DNA of 62,629 bases from Lactifluus volemus (lineage: Eukaryota; Basidiomycota; Agaricomycetes; Russulales; Russulaceae): contig WTXI01000216.1 of assembly GCA_022376515.1 (NCBI GenBank), positions 1 through 62,629 on the forward strand. The letters are read 5' to 3'. Under the pieces are notes generated by a model, which had not been told where the DNA came from, ran no database searches, and was given only the letters and a program-made list of their open reading frames with translations. Position 1 is the first letter of the stretch. Every line of letters starts with the position of its first letter. Positions 1 through 11,143 of the stretch are shown here, piece by piece. Position numbers and translations under genes: made by a program.

Positions 1-971
1 CGTCCCAAGACTTGGGTGATCGTGCAGTGGTATTATTCAGGGAAGGACATCGGGGAACATGAACAAGTAGCTGGTACTCCAGTCAGTATGTAAGTTTCCA
101 CCGCCCATTCTTTCCATTCTGTGAATGTCTGGGCCACAGGAATGCATCGTGCTATGGCAAGTTCGAACGTAGCCTATCGCAAGATCGACAAGTGATCTCT
201 ACCCTATCCATAAATGGTATTACGAGGCTTTAACTCCATGTCTTTCCTTCTTGGCTGAATCCCACTCGAGGGAAGGCAACCGTCATGGACTACGATGAGA
301 TGTCCTTCCAACAGGAACCCATTCCGGCAGAGTGCTTTTACACACGTCGAGCGTACAATTCACTTTTTGGTTCTGTAAAGGTCTGTATGATTCTTACATT
401 GATTCATCTGTACCATGCTAAAAAAAGGTGCCGCAAGCCAAATGTACTGGAGAATATCACGTGCATCTGCGGGCGGCCTTACAACCCAGACGATTCGGAC
501 CCAATGCATCTCTGCCCGCGTTTTGGCTGCAAGCGATGGTACCATCAGAGCTGTCTCCACGAAAATGGCTTTATATCCACCAAGTCGTCTGACGATCGCA
601 CGAAAGATTTCCTGGACATACCTCCAGCGCGGGTCCCCAGAGTACCCCCAGACCTCCTTCGTATCGCATGCACGCCGATCGTCAGGGGTGGTCCTACGCA
701 CGGGGTGGTCGGGAACGTCAAAACTATTTGCGAGGCACGCGAGTGGGCTCAACTATATGCAGGCATGCCGTGGGCAGAGAGTCGCTCCGGGCTGCTCATG
801 AATGATATCACACTCGATCGGTGGCTCGACGGCTTGGAGGGTGTCGAAGTGGAAGATTTGATCTATCCCGACGATGAATCCGGCTCCGCAAAATTTCTGG
901 CACGTAGGAGAATCCAGAGTGAAGAGGCCCCCCCTCCATTTATATGCCCAGCTTGCGAGAAGCCAATTTGA
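1..971 (+). CDS. BAH domain plus PHD-type zinc finger protein, 5' end outside window
   Basis: This is the C-terminal part of a probable chromatin-reader protein. The window opens inside a coding exon. Splicing 1..89, 140..216 and 271 onward gives one continuous frame that reads like a BAH domain (WVIVQWYYSGKDIG near the start, ECFYTRRAYN near its end). A cysteine/histidine cluster follows (CICGRPY, then CPRFGCKRWYHQSC) of the PHD or PHD-like kind. A further 57-nt in-frame intron (381..437) is possible between the two domains; without it the segment stays open, so its status is undecided. The tail ends with another CPAC pair that may complete the zinc finger. BAH-PHD proteins are nuclear and bind nucleosomes or modified histone tails; that role is inferred from the family. 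The start codon is not in the window. Confidence 0.75.
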
Positions 972-1681
972 AACCATCAATATCACTACCCATTCTCTCC
1001 TCCCATCCATCTGCCTCTGCATTATCTCTTCCATTGTCGCATTTCGCTTTGTGTATCTCCTACTCGTTTACAATCTGTCCTCGTCATTAACACTCGCATA
1101 ATTGTTTACCAGTCTATGTCCTCACATACCAATCACGCATCGCTCCTTTCGTCGTACTTATTCTGACTCTCGTCCCATAGTTCCCATGCTGATTCTAAAA
1201 CGTTACCGCGTACAATGGAAGGTCACTGAAGTTGTAAGGGACCTAATATACAGTACTTGGTAAGCTCCAGCCCTCCGGGGTTAACAGGCGTGGCGGTGCT
1301 AACCTTAGACTGTGCTGTGCATAATCGTCGTCCACTAGCAGACACTGTCTTGTTTGTGTGAGGATTTCTAGAACTGCAGATTGTACCGACGGACAGGGAC
1401 CCACTGAGCCATGCATATACGAGGAACAGAGAGAAAGGAACAAAAATATTTTGTGCCTCGATTGAAATGCTTGATGCCCGGTGTCCCTTGTGGTTTCCAT
1501 AGGAGAGAAATCCAGATGATCCCGCTGTAGGACAAATTGGACAGAGAAGGTGGAGGAGATTAAGAAAGATATGATGACGATAAAGACGCGGCCAGTGACT
1601 CGGAAGGTGCAGTGTTAGTATATGTCCATGTATCAGCTATAAGACAACCGTAACTTGTGTGGGCCATGTTTGTTATCACAA
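972..1681. other. Intergenic, convergent 3' ends
   Basis: The BAH-PHD gene (+) and the F-box gene (-) converge here. Only short unrelated open frames are present and I see no domain, repeat or RNA gene. Confidence 0.5.
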
Positions 1682-3331
1682 TCATGAGATAATTGGAATG
1701 TTTGTGGGTGTGACGGGAATGAGAGCTGGCGTAGCGGTGGGTGCGGATGGAAGATGAACATGTAATGCCAGTCGCACAGGATGGCCCACGACCTGTCGTT
1801 CATCAACGAATGGCGTAAATGCATCACCAAAATCCCTTCCAGAATAGCGGAGCTCCTCCAAGCTAGGCAACAGCTCCAGAGGCGGTTCCCCATCCATCGA
1901 ACGTAGGGAAAAGGATATTCCCTCAACAAGTTCTTTTTCTACTTGAAGCACCTTCACTTTGCTAAACGGTCTCAGAAGCTCACGCCAATGTATGCGGGTG
2001 ACCTCGTTGTGCCACTCTGACGATCGATTGAGGCCCGCCCGGGTGAACCTGACCCGCTCCACAACAGAGAGCACAGGGGAAAGTGTACCAAAAATCTGGA
2101 CTACGGATGTCACCTGCCAGTCAAAATGTCTGCACATGATTAGCAAGTGTAGGGGGCGTTTCCACCCATTTTGATCTGGGTCCGCCTTTAAATCAACGAA
2201 ATCCTTATGGAAAGCGAGTTCGAGAGCGCGAAAATTAAGGTTCTCTGACGACTGCATGAACTGCAAGAGGCGCGGGACGGTGAACGTGAGCTGATTGAAA
2301 AATTGGACCTGAAAGGTGCTGAGGATGGGGGCGGTGAGCCGAGAAAGAAGTACTTCCAGGTAAGCACTGACACCTCGAAATGAAAACACGCGAAGATTAG
2401 GAAGGGTCACATGCGCCGTGGTAGAAGTATCCGCGACATTGAGATTGGGAAGAGGGGAGTACAATCCAATTCCCAGGGTCTCTAGATGGGGCAGGAAGGA
2501 AAGCCGTGTGAGTATATAATTTGGGGTAAAGTGTATGGATTCTGGGAAAACTCCAAGCCAGAGAAAGACAAGGCCCACGACGGATGTGAGTAGCAGAGAT
2601 CTTATCGGAAGCGCAACGAGACAGAGATGGATGTGGCGTAGATTGGGAGCTTGAAATCCTTGGGGAAGAATCGAGCTTGTATCTTCTTTGGTCAAAGAAT
2701 AGATAAAGAGGCGCTCCAGAACTGGGAATTGATCGTCCATGGCCATGATGAACTTCTCCAACTTTGGAGCTGCCGTCCGAAGGGCGATACGACGGACACG
2801 ATGACGATGCGAGATCGCGAGAAGCGCACTCTCTTCATCTTCTGTAGTCATCTCACGACGGTAGTTTTCGTAAAAGATGGTGAGTGGCAGGGGTGGTGAA
2901 TGTACCAGCATGTCTGCTACAGGTACCCCGTAAGTGCAGAGAAGATGCAGATCCAACACAGATGGTGAATCGAAAATGATACTCCGCCAGCGTCGGGAAA
3001 CTTGAGCGAGCTTGTACCACCAACGTTGGCAGTTCCACCCACGAACTAACGGGGCACCCTCGTCTTCTTCATCACCAGTGTGAAGCTTATAGAGATAGAT
3101 TATGTTAAGAAGGACATCATCGTTAAGGGCATAAATAGGCGAGTGTGACTTGCTGCTCGTGGGATCTATTGATTTGCGACTCGGAGTTGGTATACAAAAC
3201 AGGGATATGGCCTCAGAGCTTGGGAACTCACGACTTGGTGCCACCAGGCGGGGTTTCTTTGCGGTAGGGAATAGACGAGAAGTGGTACACAAGTAATTGG
3301 ACATGTAGTGTCCGCGGGAGGGACGGGTCAC
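1682..3331 (-). CDS. F-box / leucine-rich-repeat-like protein
   Basis: A 549-residue single-exon frame. Around residues 65-120 it has the layout of basidiomycete F-box proteins: a hydrophobic helix (LNDDVLLNIIYLYKL), an acidic linker, then KLAQVSRRWRSIIFDSPS and a leucine-rich strand (VLDLHLLCTYG). The rest is irregular leucine-rich sequence with repeated units of the 'hydrophobic-L-x-x-L' type (for example LPNLRVFSFRGVS). Such proteins are thought to present targets to SCF ubiquitin ligases; the target cannot be read from sequence. The family is strongly amplified in Agaricomycetes, and F-box relics recur elsewhere in this window. The first 60 residues are low in motif content, so a later methionine or an unrecognised 5' intron is possible. 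Confidence 0.8.
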   Translation of the reverse strand: MTRPSRGHYMSNYLCTTSRLFPTAKKPRLVAPSREFPSSEAISLFCIPTPSRKSIDPTSSKSHSPIYALNDDVLLNIIYLYKLHTGDEEDEGAPLVRGWNCQRWWYKLAQVSRRWRSIIFDSPSVLDLHLLCTYGVPVADMLVHSPPLPLTIFYENYRREMTTEDEESALLAISHRHRVRRIALRTAAPKLEKFIMAMDDQFPVLERLFIYSLTKEDTSSILPQGFQAPNLRHIHLCLVALPIRSLLLTSVVGLVFLWLGVFPESIHFTPNYILTRLSFLPHLETLGIGLYSPLPNLNVADTSTTAHVTLPNLRVFSFRGVSAYLEVLLSRLTAPILSTFQVQFFNQLTFTVPRLLQFMQSSENLNFRALELAFHKDFVDLKADPDQNGWKRPLHLLIMCRHFDWQVTSVVQIFGTLSPVLSVVERVRFTRAGLNRSSEWHNEVTRIHWRELLRPFSKVKVLQVEKELVEGISFSLRSMDGEPPLELLPSLEELRYSGRDFGDAFTPFVDERQVVGHPVRLALHVHLPSAPTATPALIPVTPTNIPIIS

Positions 3332-3653
3332 CGCGGATGACAGGAAGGATGAGATGATTGAAGACTGAATTGTGTTGGCTTTATACCGCGCTCACTGTAC
3401 TGGCATATCAGCGGGCGGTGTATTGCGGAGGCGATGCTGAGTTGTGTGAGACGTCTTGACAGCAAGGCTACCAATCACTTCTGAGCATACGGAACTGACA
3501 TTCGAGTCCGACTGAATAGTTAGTTGTAGAAACAAACCGTATGTCCTCTCTCGTCCCTGCCCTCCAAGAGTCTCATGAAAGTGACTCTGATATCTCAATA
3601 CTCGTCTGCAGCACAGCCAGGTACTGCCTCGCCCCTACACTGCCTGCGCCATT

Positions 3654-3910
3654 ATGGCCAACCCAACTATGTTAGGTCCTCTTCTCACTCCATCGGAGCT
3701 ATGGCGAAGGGCTGGGCTGCTAACGGGAATAGCTACATGGACCACGCTCGTACTCACCGTCACGCGGAACTCCTTCGCCGCAGCTCAGGCTGAAACGGTA
3801 GCGGATGTGAGTCGAGAATTCACGACTGCTGTTGTTGTCCAGTAATACAACTCCGTATGGCAATCTTGACACAGATCGCTATGAGGAGGTCAATCCTCGA
3901 ACGTGACTAG
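3654..3910 (+). CDS. Possible small single-pass membrane protein
   Basis: Two exons, 3654..3806 and 3875..3910, would encode about 62 residues. A GTGAGT donor and an ACAG acceptor flank a 68-nt intron. The product would carry one hydrophobic stretch (roughly residues 18-36) and end in a short charged tail (RRSILERD). I recognise no family. Support is limited to the clean start context (GCCATTATGGCC), good splice signals and a plausible transmembrane helix. A chance frame is a real alternative. Confidence 0.3.
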
Positions 3911-6817
3911 GGCAGTGAGTGTGGTGGGCACGGAGTCTAGCACAGCCACTTTCACTGAGGAATGCGATGCGGAACTTGAAAGGGGAGGGAGCCGGACCAG
4001 ACAGTCATGGACTTGAGGTACAGGTGCTGATGAGGACCCAGACTCAGATGAGGTGGTCATGCGCGTCGCAGGATGTACTGGGCCTGCTGTTCAGTTGGGG
4101 TGATGGAAGGTGACTAATTGGAATCGAAACTTTTGTGTTGGCGGAGGGTAACGAGTATTGCAGAGAATGCTTGCTATACATAGTTGTGAAAGAGTCGAGG
4201 GTTTAGTTAGTATGGCGCTGGCATGGATGACGAAGGGTACGAAAAATCTGACAAGCATATGGGAGCACGCACCGCCAGTAGTTCGTCGCTTCCTGGGGAT
4301 CCGTTGTGACCCTGCGTGTCCTCCGCAGTGGCAGATCTGGGGCACCGAGGGCGGAAGCTGCCACGGCATCACCATCATCGTCATTCGTCGCGGCCTTAGA
4401 CCGCGCTTTAGACAATCCGAGCCGCAAACTTTCAGATACACTCATCAAAAGTGTACGTTGGCATTAAGCGGACTACCTAGGAAAAATGGCACGCCAGAAA
4501 AATTAGGAAGCGATCAACGCACAACTGGCCAATTTTCATGCCGTGTTTCGCTGACTGGTTGGGGATGAAGTTTCCCTGGCTCTTCCCTATGTGTCCGACG
4601 TCCCGGTTGGTTGCCGAACAAGTACCGAGATCAGACCGACAAAATCACCGCCGCCAGGCACATCTCCACCGCACGTGCAAGTGCGCCGGGCAAGTCGGGC
4701 ATTGTACAGTACCACGCTGCCGTTTGCGTTGTTGCCACCAGGGCGGCCGTACAGGGTAGATCACTTACTGCTTTAGACTCAGGGATGTGTGCTCAAGTGC
4801 CATCCCCAATTGAACCGGTGGCTTGCGCGCTCTATTTGTGTTGTGGTGCCATAAACTTTACGACTCTTTTTTTTTAATTTTTTTTTATCAGAAAGCCGGG
4901 ATACTTAAACGGGAACAAGGAGTTTTTGTTTGCGAGGACCCGCACTAGTAACGAGAATGAAAATACTACAGTACTAGTCCGCCTTCCTAGGACATCGGAA
5001 GATCCTGCTGCCATCCAGAATTTAAATTCTGTCAGTCCAATTTTGACATGCAGTGGCTCCTTTTTAAGTTTCAGCTCCATACCTGGACGCTGATATAGTA
5101 CGGCAGCGACAGCCTGAGAGGCAAGGCAAATTGTATAAACTTTGCAAGGCCAATTCTTCAATGGTGTGGCAGTCGCCCTAGTGACGGAGCATGCATCCTA
5201 CGAGCCCACACAAACCAAATACCGTCCGCACTGCATTCCAATCTATATCTAACCCCGTAATCATTCCATTATGGAATTGGTAAAATGAAATCTCGAGAGG
5301 GATCCGGCATGTGGCGGATAGTAGCGATGAGAGTTGCCGTGATGGGGGGGTCTGACTGATTGCTACAAGAAACCTTATCACCCGGGCGTTGTCTCGGCGG
5401 ACAATTGAGTGCCGTGACATCGGTTCACCTTGTTGAAAACCAGTACCTGAAAACTCGCGAAAAAGTACAACAAACAATAGATCTAGCTAGAGGGGGTTAC
5501 CATACATCTGTATCTCTATACAATAAGAACACGCTGGTCCATCAGTAGCGCTGAGGAGTGGACCTCGGAGGACTCGGAGGGACAAATTGATTGGAGAAAG
5601 TTTAGCTTTGAAGGATGTGCACAAGCGCAAGCCTGATTCAGGTTCAAGTTTGGCCGTGACAGACAGGGCCGAGGTTCGTGCACGTACAGTACAGTAGTAC
5701 CAGGTCCGAACAGGAAGAAGGACCCTTCAAGGTGCCAGCGAGACGGCTATGATGAAACCGAGATGGGGGGGTTTTTTTTTTTCGATCCACGGATGCGCAG
5801 TGGATAGAAGTAAGCGGTGGTACTGTACTTGTATTACGCCACGAGCGAGTGCCCTACGACTTGACGTGAGATACAATCACAAAAATCGGCGCTCTTGGGA
5901 CTCGGACAGTCCGAGGCTCCGAGCCCCACGACGGGGCCGACGCTAGTGAGCAACTTGGATTTATTGATGGTGTCACTCTCAGGCTGACAGGTGCCCCGAT
6001 CAAACTGAACTTGCCATGATGAAACTTTGAGTGCCAACTGATACGTATCACGTTTACTATTGACATCTGCTGATTGTGTTGATGATGGTACAAAAATGCG
6101 AATTGGAAGAACGTTTTCGCCTTTATACTGCGGCTGCGCGGAGGGAGAATCTGCGGTGCGCGCTTCAATGAACGGTTGCGTGGTGCCACTTGAATCATGG
6201 GAAAAATGTTTTGCCATCGAGTCAACGATGACGTATCACGTGAATGGTCCTGCCGTAAACTGGCTTGCCCCCCCCGATTACATTACTGAGCAAGCGGAAA
6301 GTCACCAAAGCGCCCATTGGCGCCCTAATACTCAGCAATGGCGCCCATTGGCGCCGCGCAGTGTAGTGTAACAACAACTAAAGAATCTGAATCTATAACT
6401 GACTCTAAACGATACAGTAAGTGAGGGAGGCTAGCTGGGGCTGCCCATGTCCAAGTCCAACCACGTACCGACACTCCGCCCTACCCGTGCCACTCGCCAA
6501 ATACCGGATCCAGATCGGACCATGGACTGGGAGCAAGGACTATAGTGACGTCACCCGCTTATGCCACTTACTCCTCCCTCCTGTCGTCTTCCATACGTCT
6601 TCCATCCCTCACTGGTGCAGGGAGAAAGGGTCGTAAATGCGTGCAAGGTGGAGGGACGGAAATGTGGGGAATGTTATGTGGAAGAAGGCGAGACTGCGCT
6701 CTGACTCGCCACTTTTATGTAGTTTGCGTGTGCCAATTCAAAGCAATATTCTTGTTGGGGGAGCGCATCCCAGCCCCAAGAGAATACAAGGGGGAGGCTC
6801 ACACGCTCGGGAGGATA
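3911..6817. other. Gene-poor region, 2.9 kb
   Basis: No frame here shows a domain or convincing splice pattern. The stretch holds a T-rich run at about 4868-4887, a run of T near 5770, the duplicated CCAAT-containing element at 6310-6355, and many short overlapping open frames that look random. A degenerate mobile element cannot be excluded, but I see no terminal repeats. Confidence 0.4.
6310..6355. repeat. Direct repeat of a 15-mer containing an inverted CCAAT box
   Basis: The 15-mer GCGCCCATTGGCGCC occurs at 6310-6324 and again at 6341-6355, 31 bases apart. Each copy contains GGCGCC-type arms around ATTGG, which is a CCAAT box on the minus strand. Two phased copies suggest a protein-binding site, possibly for a CCAAT-binding complex. 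No gene start lies close on the minus strand, so the target is unclear. Confidence 0.4.
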
Positions 6818-8281
6818 TCAATCCTCGTATCCACTCCCGTCGTCGTCCCGCCGCTTGCCCTTGATCACGCCAGAGCCTGCGCCAGCATTAGCGGCCGATG
6901 CGCTCTGCGACGGGTCATCAACCTTCTTGCGCCTTTTACGTTCGGTCTCGCGTAGGTTGAGGCGGACGCCAAAGTAAGATAAATGCTGTAGGAATGGGTG
7001 GAAGATTTCAATCGTCAGATGGTTGCCAGGGGACGGGGACAGGGCGCACCTTTGTGAGGTCAGTCGATGCTCGCAAGCCCGGAAACTCTTTCGTCGAGTA
7101 AACACGGAACGGGCCTCCGTAGCATTCAGCCCATACGGGCGTCTGCCCGTCACTCGTTGTGGATGTGGATGAAACACGAGAGAAAAGGTCGAAGCAACGA
7201 TATCGTAATATGAAATTCCCCTCCGCCTTTACTGCGAGATCCTGTCGAAAAGGGAAGACGTTAAGATGCCGCTCGGAAAAAGAGAGAGAAAGGAGAGACG
7301 AACCGCAAAAACGAACATCAACACTTTGTTACCCTTGTGGTCGAGGTTGGCCGCCTGCACAAAGGTGGTACCAGCAAGCGCCTCGGTCTGTTTGGAGCCT
7401 TCTGTGACCGGGTACGTTCCTTTAAAGTAATGCACGATCTCTTCCGGGCGGGTGTTGTTCACTGGTGCCTGATTGGGCGTGTACTGTTGTTCTTGGCCCT
7501 GCGCTTGCTGCTGGGGCGATATGTGGTTTCCATGTACAGAGGCCATGTTGCCGAGTGGTGCACCCTGCTGTGATACACCCGGGGAAAATGGTGCGGGGGG
7601 TTGCGGAGCTGGATAGGTATACGGGTACTGCTGGGCACCAGGCGAGTAGGGAGTTGGTGACAGGGTGGAGGTGGAAGCACGACTGGGCGAGCTCTGTGTC
7701 TGATCTTGGCGGCGTTTGGGTTCGGCGGAGCCATCGGGAGAGTCTCCGGAGGGCACGGGAAAGAGGTCAACGTGACAGATGAGACCCATATTGTTGACCT
7801 CGCTGCACATGATAATTATGAGAGGTCAGTGGATGAGCAAGGAGAAAGAGGACGCCACTCGTAATTCTCGACCTCGGAATCGGGTCGGTCAGTGCCGGGA
7901 TAGGAATGGAAGAATTTGAGTTGGACGACAGGTGGAGGATCGAGGGGTCTACGGTCTTTGCGGGCATACCTGATGAATTTGAGTCAAGTGAATAAATAAG
8001 GGTTAAGAGTAAACTTACTTGCGCCCAAGATCGGCCTTCTGGAGCTCTATGAGTTGTGCACGCACGTGCTTTCCAGCAAACTGGCCAGTGGCAAAGTTGA
8101 GCGGTGCGCCAACACGATGAGGACCAGAGTGAGATGGATCACGAGATTGATCGCGTTCTCTGACCTGTTGGGGAGAGGTTGATGGGGGTTGTGATGGGGG
8201 TTGAGAGGGTTGTTGAGAGGGTTGAGGAAATGGATCCTGTTGAAAAGGTGGATGAGACTGAGAAGGGAAAAACATTGACAT
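6818..8281 (-). CDS. Velvet-domain transcription factor
   Basis: A 410-residue protein from five exons, complement(6818..6985, 7050..7241, 7304..7802, 7859..7969, 8019..8281). All junctions have GT/AG borders and the frame closes. The N-terminus is Pro/Gln/Ser-rich. The velvet fold begins with VRAQLIELQKADLGRKYA and the signature KDRRPLDPPPVVQL, continues with NMGLICHVDLFPV, and ends with LMFVFADLAVKAEG, ILRYRCFDLFS, AECYGGPFRVYSTKEFPG and VRLNLRETERKRRKK, a likely nuclear signal. A Pro/Gln/Ser-rich insert of roughly 100 residues splits the domain, as in VelB-type members. Velvet proteins dimerise, bind DNA and control spore formation, light response and secondary metabolism. The VelB, VosA or VeA class cannot be settled by eye. 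Confidence 0.92.
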
Positions 8282-8473
8282 TTAGTATCGAGACAAGGGA
8301 AGGGACGATGAGGAACTAGTTGTTGGGATTTGGTTGACTTGGCGTCGGATTAAATAGGCCGGAAGTTGGCGCGAGGACGATGAATTGGGTAACGAAGTCC
8401 AGGGGACTTGTGCCCGGTTGGTTTGTTTGTGACCGGGAAACGGGCTGACCCAATCCAGATCATTGGACATCAA
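8282..8473 (-). promoter_or_regulatory. Possible upstream ORF of the velvet gene
   Basis: A 63-codon frame starting at 8473 ends with TAA directly abutting the velvet ATG (TAAATG), in the same reading frame. If the transcript begins upstream of 8473 this uORF could limit translation of the velvet protein. The peptide has no recognisable feature and may simply be leader sequence. Confidence 0.25.
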
Positions 8474-9341
8474 AAAATCTTCCCAGTAACAGGGCGCTCC
8501 GTTGCCTGATCCAGTCTTTCGTTTTCAATCCCACTCCCTAGTCGGATCACACCAAAAAAACCCGCTCAACAAAAAAAAAAATTTGACGGCGCTCCCTTTC
8601 CCTTTCACTCACACATTCCTGGCGGCAATTTGCGAATCCATCCATCAATGCATCATCCTCGGTCATCTCGTTTTGGCTAACCCCTGTCACCCCCCTATGT
8701 GTACCTTTTTGTAGCTTTGCGCTGCGCTTTTAGGTACGGTGAAGGACCAGTGAAAGAGCTGTTAACACATCCGGCGTGAAGAAAGTGCCTGGAAAGAAGG
8801 GCTAATGATTAATAGAACAGTGAGAGGGATCTAGAATGGAATGATGTAGCCGAGGATGTCATCGATTTTGGGCGAATATTTCACGTTAATTTCACCATGA
8901 ACCCGAAACGTAGCGCAGAATCAGCGCGTGTACGCTATAGATTCGCCCAGATCACCATAATATATCCAACTATGGCTACGAGTTTGAGAGAGCGGCCGTA
9001 TCCCAGGACGCGCCCAGGTCTAAAATTCACGTTGGTGGCTGCAAATGCAATTATCGTACGAGCGCCATCCGCCAACTTTTAGGGTCAGCTGGTCACCCAC
9101 ATGGGCGCAGTCCTTCCGCGCCACAGAGTACGCCAGATATCGGTTTGAACAGGTGCCCAGGCGCCCAGGTCCGGGGTGCCTCGATTTCACTTCTCTAGCC
9201 CATTTTTCTCCCTCATTACCACCGCACACACGTCACACAAATCAACACTCCATGTTTGTGTCCCTCCTGACACAATTAACAATCATGTTGGCGTCCTTGC
9301 TGTGCAAAATACCAAGTTGGGGCACATCAACTACCGCTACC
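8474..9341. other. Divergent intergenic region between velvet and EEP genes
   Basis: This holds the promoters of the velvet gene (-) and the phosphatase-like gene (+). An A-rich run occurs near 8570-8582. The frame of the plus-strand gene stays open upstream (ATGs at 9252 and 9285), so a longer N-terminus is possible. No other gene seen. Confidence 0.45.
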
Positions 9342-10787
9342 ATGACGGCGCCAACCATACGATTGGGAACGTGGAATTTGCGTTACGACGCGTTCCCTGA
9401 CAGCATCCCGGTGTCCGAATCGCTAACTTCACTTCCGGATCCCCACATCCCACCCCACCGAATGTTGCATGGGGAGCAGCCATGGAGTGCGAGGCGGGTG
9501 CGTGTGGCACAGAGGCTTCAGGTTTCCCACGTGGATCTTTTGGGTGTGTATCAGAAACGGGAAGGTTCCCGGCACCCTGCATGTGCATGATGACCCTCTC
9601 GTGGCTTATTCTGATGAACATTCCCATCTAAGGAATTCAGGAGGCGCTTGTGAGGCAGGTCCACGACCTCGAGGAGCTCCTGGGTGGCGAGTATGCCTGG
9701 GTGCGCCCTTCTCCCCTTCTTCACACACCCTTTATCACCTCTTTAATCCCCTCCTTCCCTTACAGGTCGGTGTTGGCAGAGACGATGGCATACAGGCTGG
9801 CGAGTTCAGCCCTATCTTCTACCGACGGTGAGTGAAAACTGTCTCACACCTCCCCCCTCGACCCCCGGAGGCTTCACACGCCCCCTCCTAGCCCAACACA
9901 TGTCCAACCCCTGACGTCCCACGCACAGCACTGCATTCACGCTCCTCGCAACGGACACGTTCTGGCTCTCCCACACGCCCTTCACGCCCGGGTCGGTCTT
10001 CCCCGGCGCTGGCAGCCCACGTCTGGCTACGTTCGCTCTCTTCCGACTGTCCACCGGTGGAGGAACTCCCCCACGTGACATCGCCTTGATCAACATGCAC
10101 CTGGACAATCTCAGCGATGCGCAGCGCCAGCTAGGTGCGGCGTTGGTGCTGCATAGGGCACGCCACGAGGCGGGTGCTCGTCCCGGTATTCCGGTCCTGG
10201 TCACCGGGGACTTGAACAGGTGAGAAACTAGTGTATCCCCCGATCCAACCATTCCTTTAAATGTAATGTCTGACGGGACTTTGGGGGATCCGGTGTTAAC
10301 GGTATCTCTCTCCCGTCCGTATAACAGTCAAGCGAGTGGATCTGACGGCGCTGCGTATGCCGTACTCACGGGCACGAAACCCGCTCCTGCGGTCCCAGAT
10401 GAATTCTCTCGGCGCTTCCCGCTGCCTCCTTTGTCGTCATCTCCGAATCCTTCTTCTTCTTCCATAGGAGAGAAGACAGTGGAGGTGGTGGAGCTCGTTA
10501 TGCGCGATTTCCGAGACGCGGCGCCGCGCGCGTTTGTAGGTGGACAATGGGCGACGTTTACCGGGTTCGATAACCGCAAGGCTGAAGAGGAGTGTGTTGA
10601 TTTTGTGTTTGGGCGCAGCGATGGGGGATGGTGCGTACCTATTCCATTCATTGTTTTCAAAGGGAGATAATGTTGATGATGATGTGATAGGGAAGCGAAG
10701 CGCGTATTTGTCGACACCGCGTTGACAGATGACGGGATGCTCGCAAGTGATCATCGACTTGTCGTTGCAGATGTCGTCATTTCTTAG
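9342..10787 (+). CDS. Endonuclease/exonuclease/phosphatase-superfamily enzyme
   Basis: Six exons (9342..9543, 9633..9700, 9766..9827, 9929..10219, 10328..10630, 10691..10787) give 340 residues. The family's active-site motifs are in order: TWNLRYD (Asn12), GIQEAL (Glu71), VGVGRDDG, NMHLDN, GDLN (Asp205, Asn207) and the terminal ASDHRLV (Asp329-His330). These bind the metal and phosphate in Mg-dependent phosphodiesterases and phosphatases related to DNase I and inositol-phosphate phosphatases. The conserved GVGRDDG segment matches the fungal group of cytosolic EEP proteins of unknown substrate. I chose ATG 9342 because the domain starts six residues later; upstream in-frame ATGs at 9252 and 9285 would add a hydrophobic extension. 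Substrate is unknown. Confidence 0.88.
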
Positions 10788-11143
10788 ATAGAAATTGGAA
10801 GAAAGACACAACAGGTCGGCGCCACACGATCCACTGGTGACGAATAGAAGGAAAACTATGGCTTTTATTCATCAACGTTCGTCAGTGTTCATCAAGGACA
10901 TATACTACTACGAATACCAAAACATCGCATATACAATCCGTAGATGTGCTACGAAGTATCCAAAAAAAAAGGGTGTCTACAAGAAAGTGTCCATGAGAAG
11001 GTCATTCAAAAGCGTCAAAAAGGCGTCAGCCTGAGCGTCATGGACAGCTCAAAGGGAAGTAATAACATCTACAAGAAAGGGTCCAACGGCCGACTCTTGG
11101 GGCGGCCATTACTGTGTCCGGACACACTACACAGGCTAGCCAT
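10788..11143. other. Intergenic, convergent
   Basis: This lies between the 3' ends of the EEP gene (+) and the thaumatin-like gene (-). A/T-rich with short random frames; nothing recognised. Confidence 0.5.
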
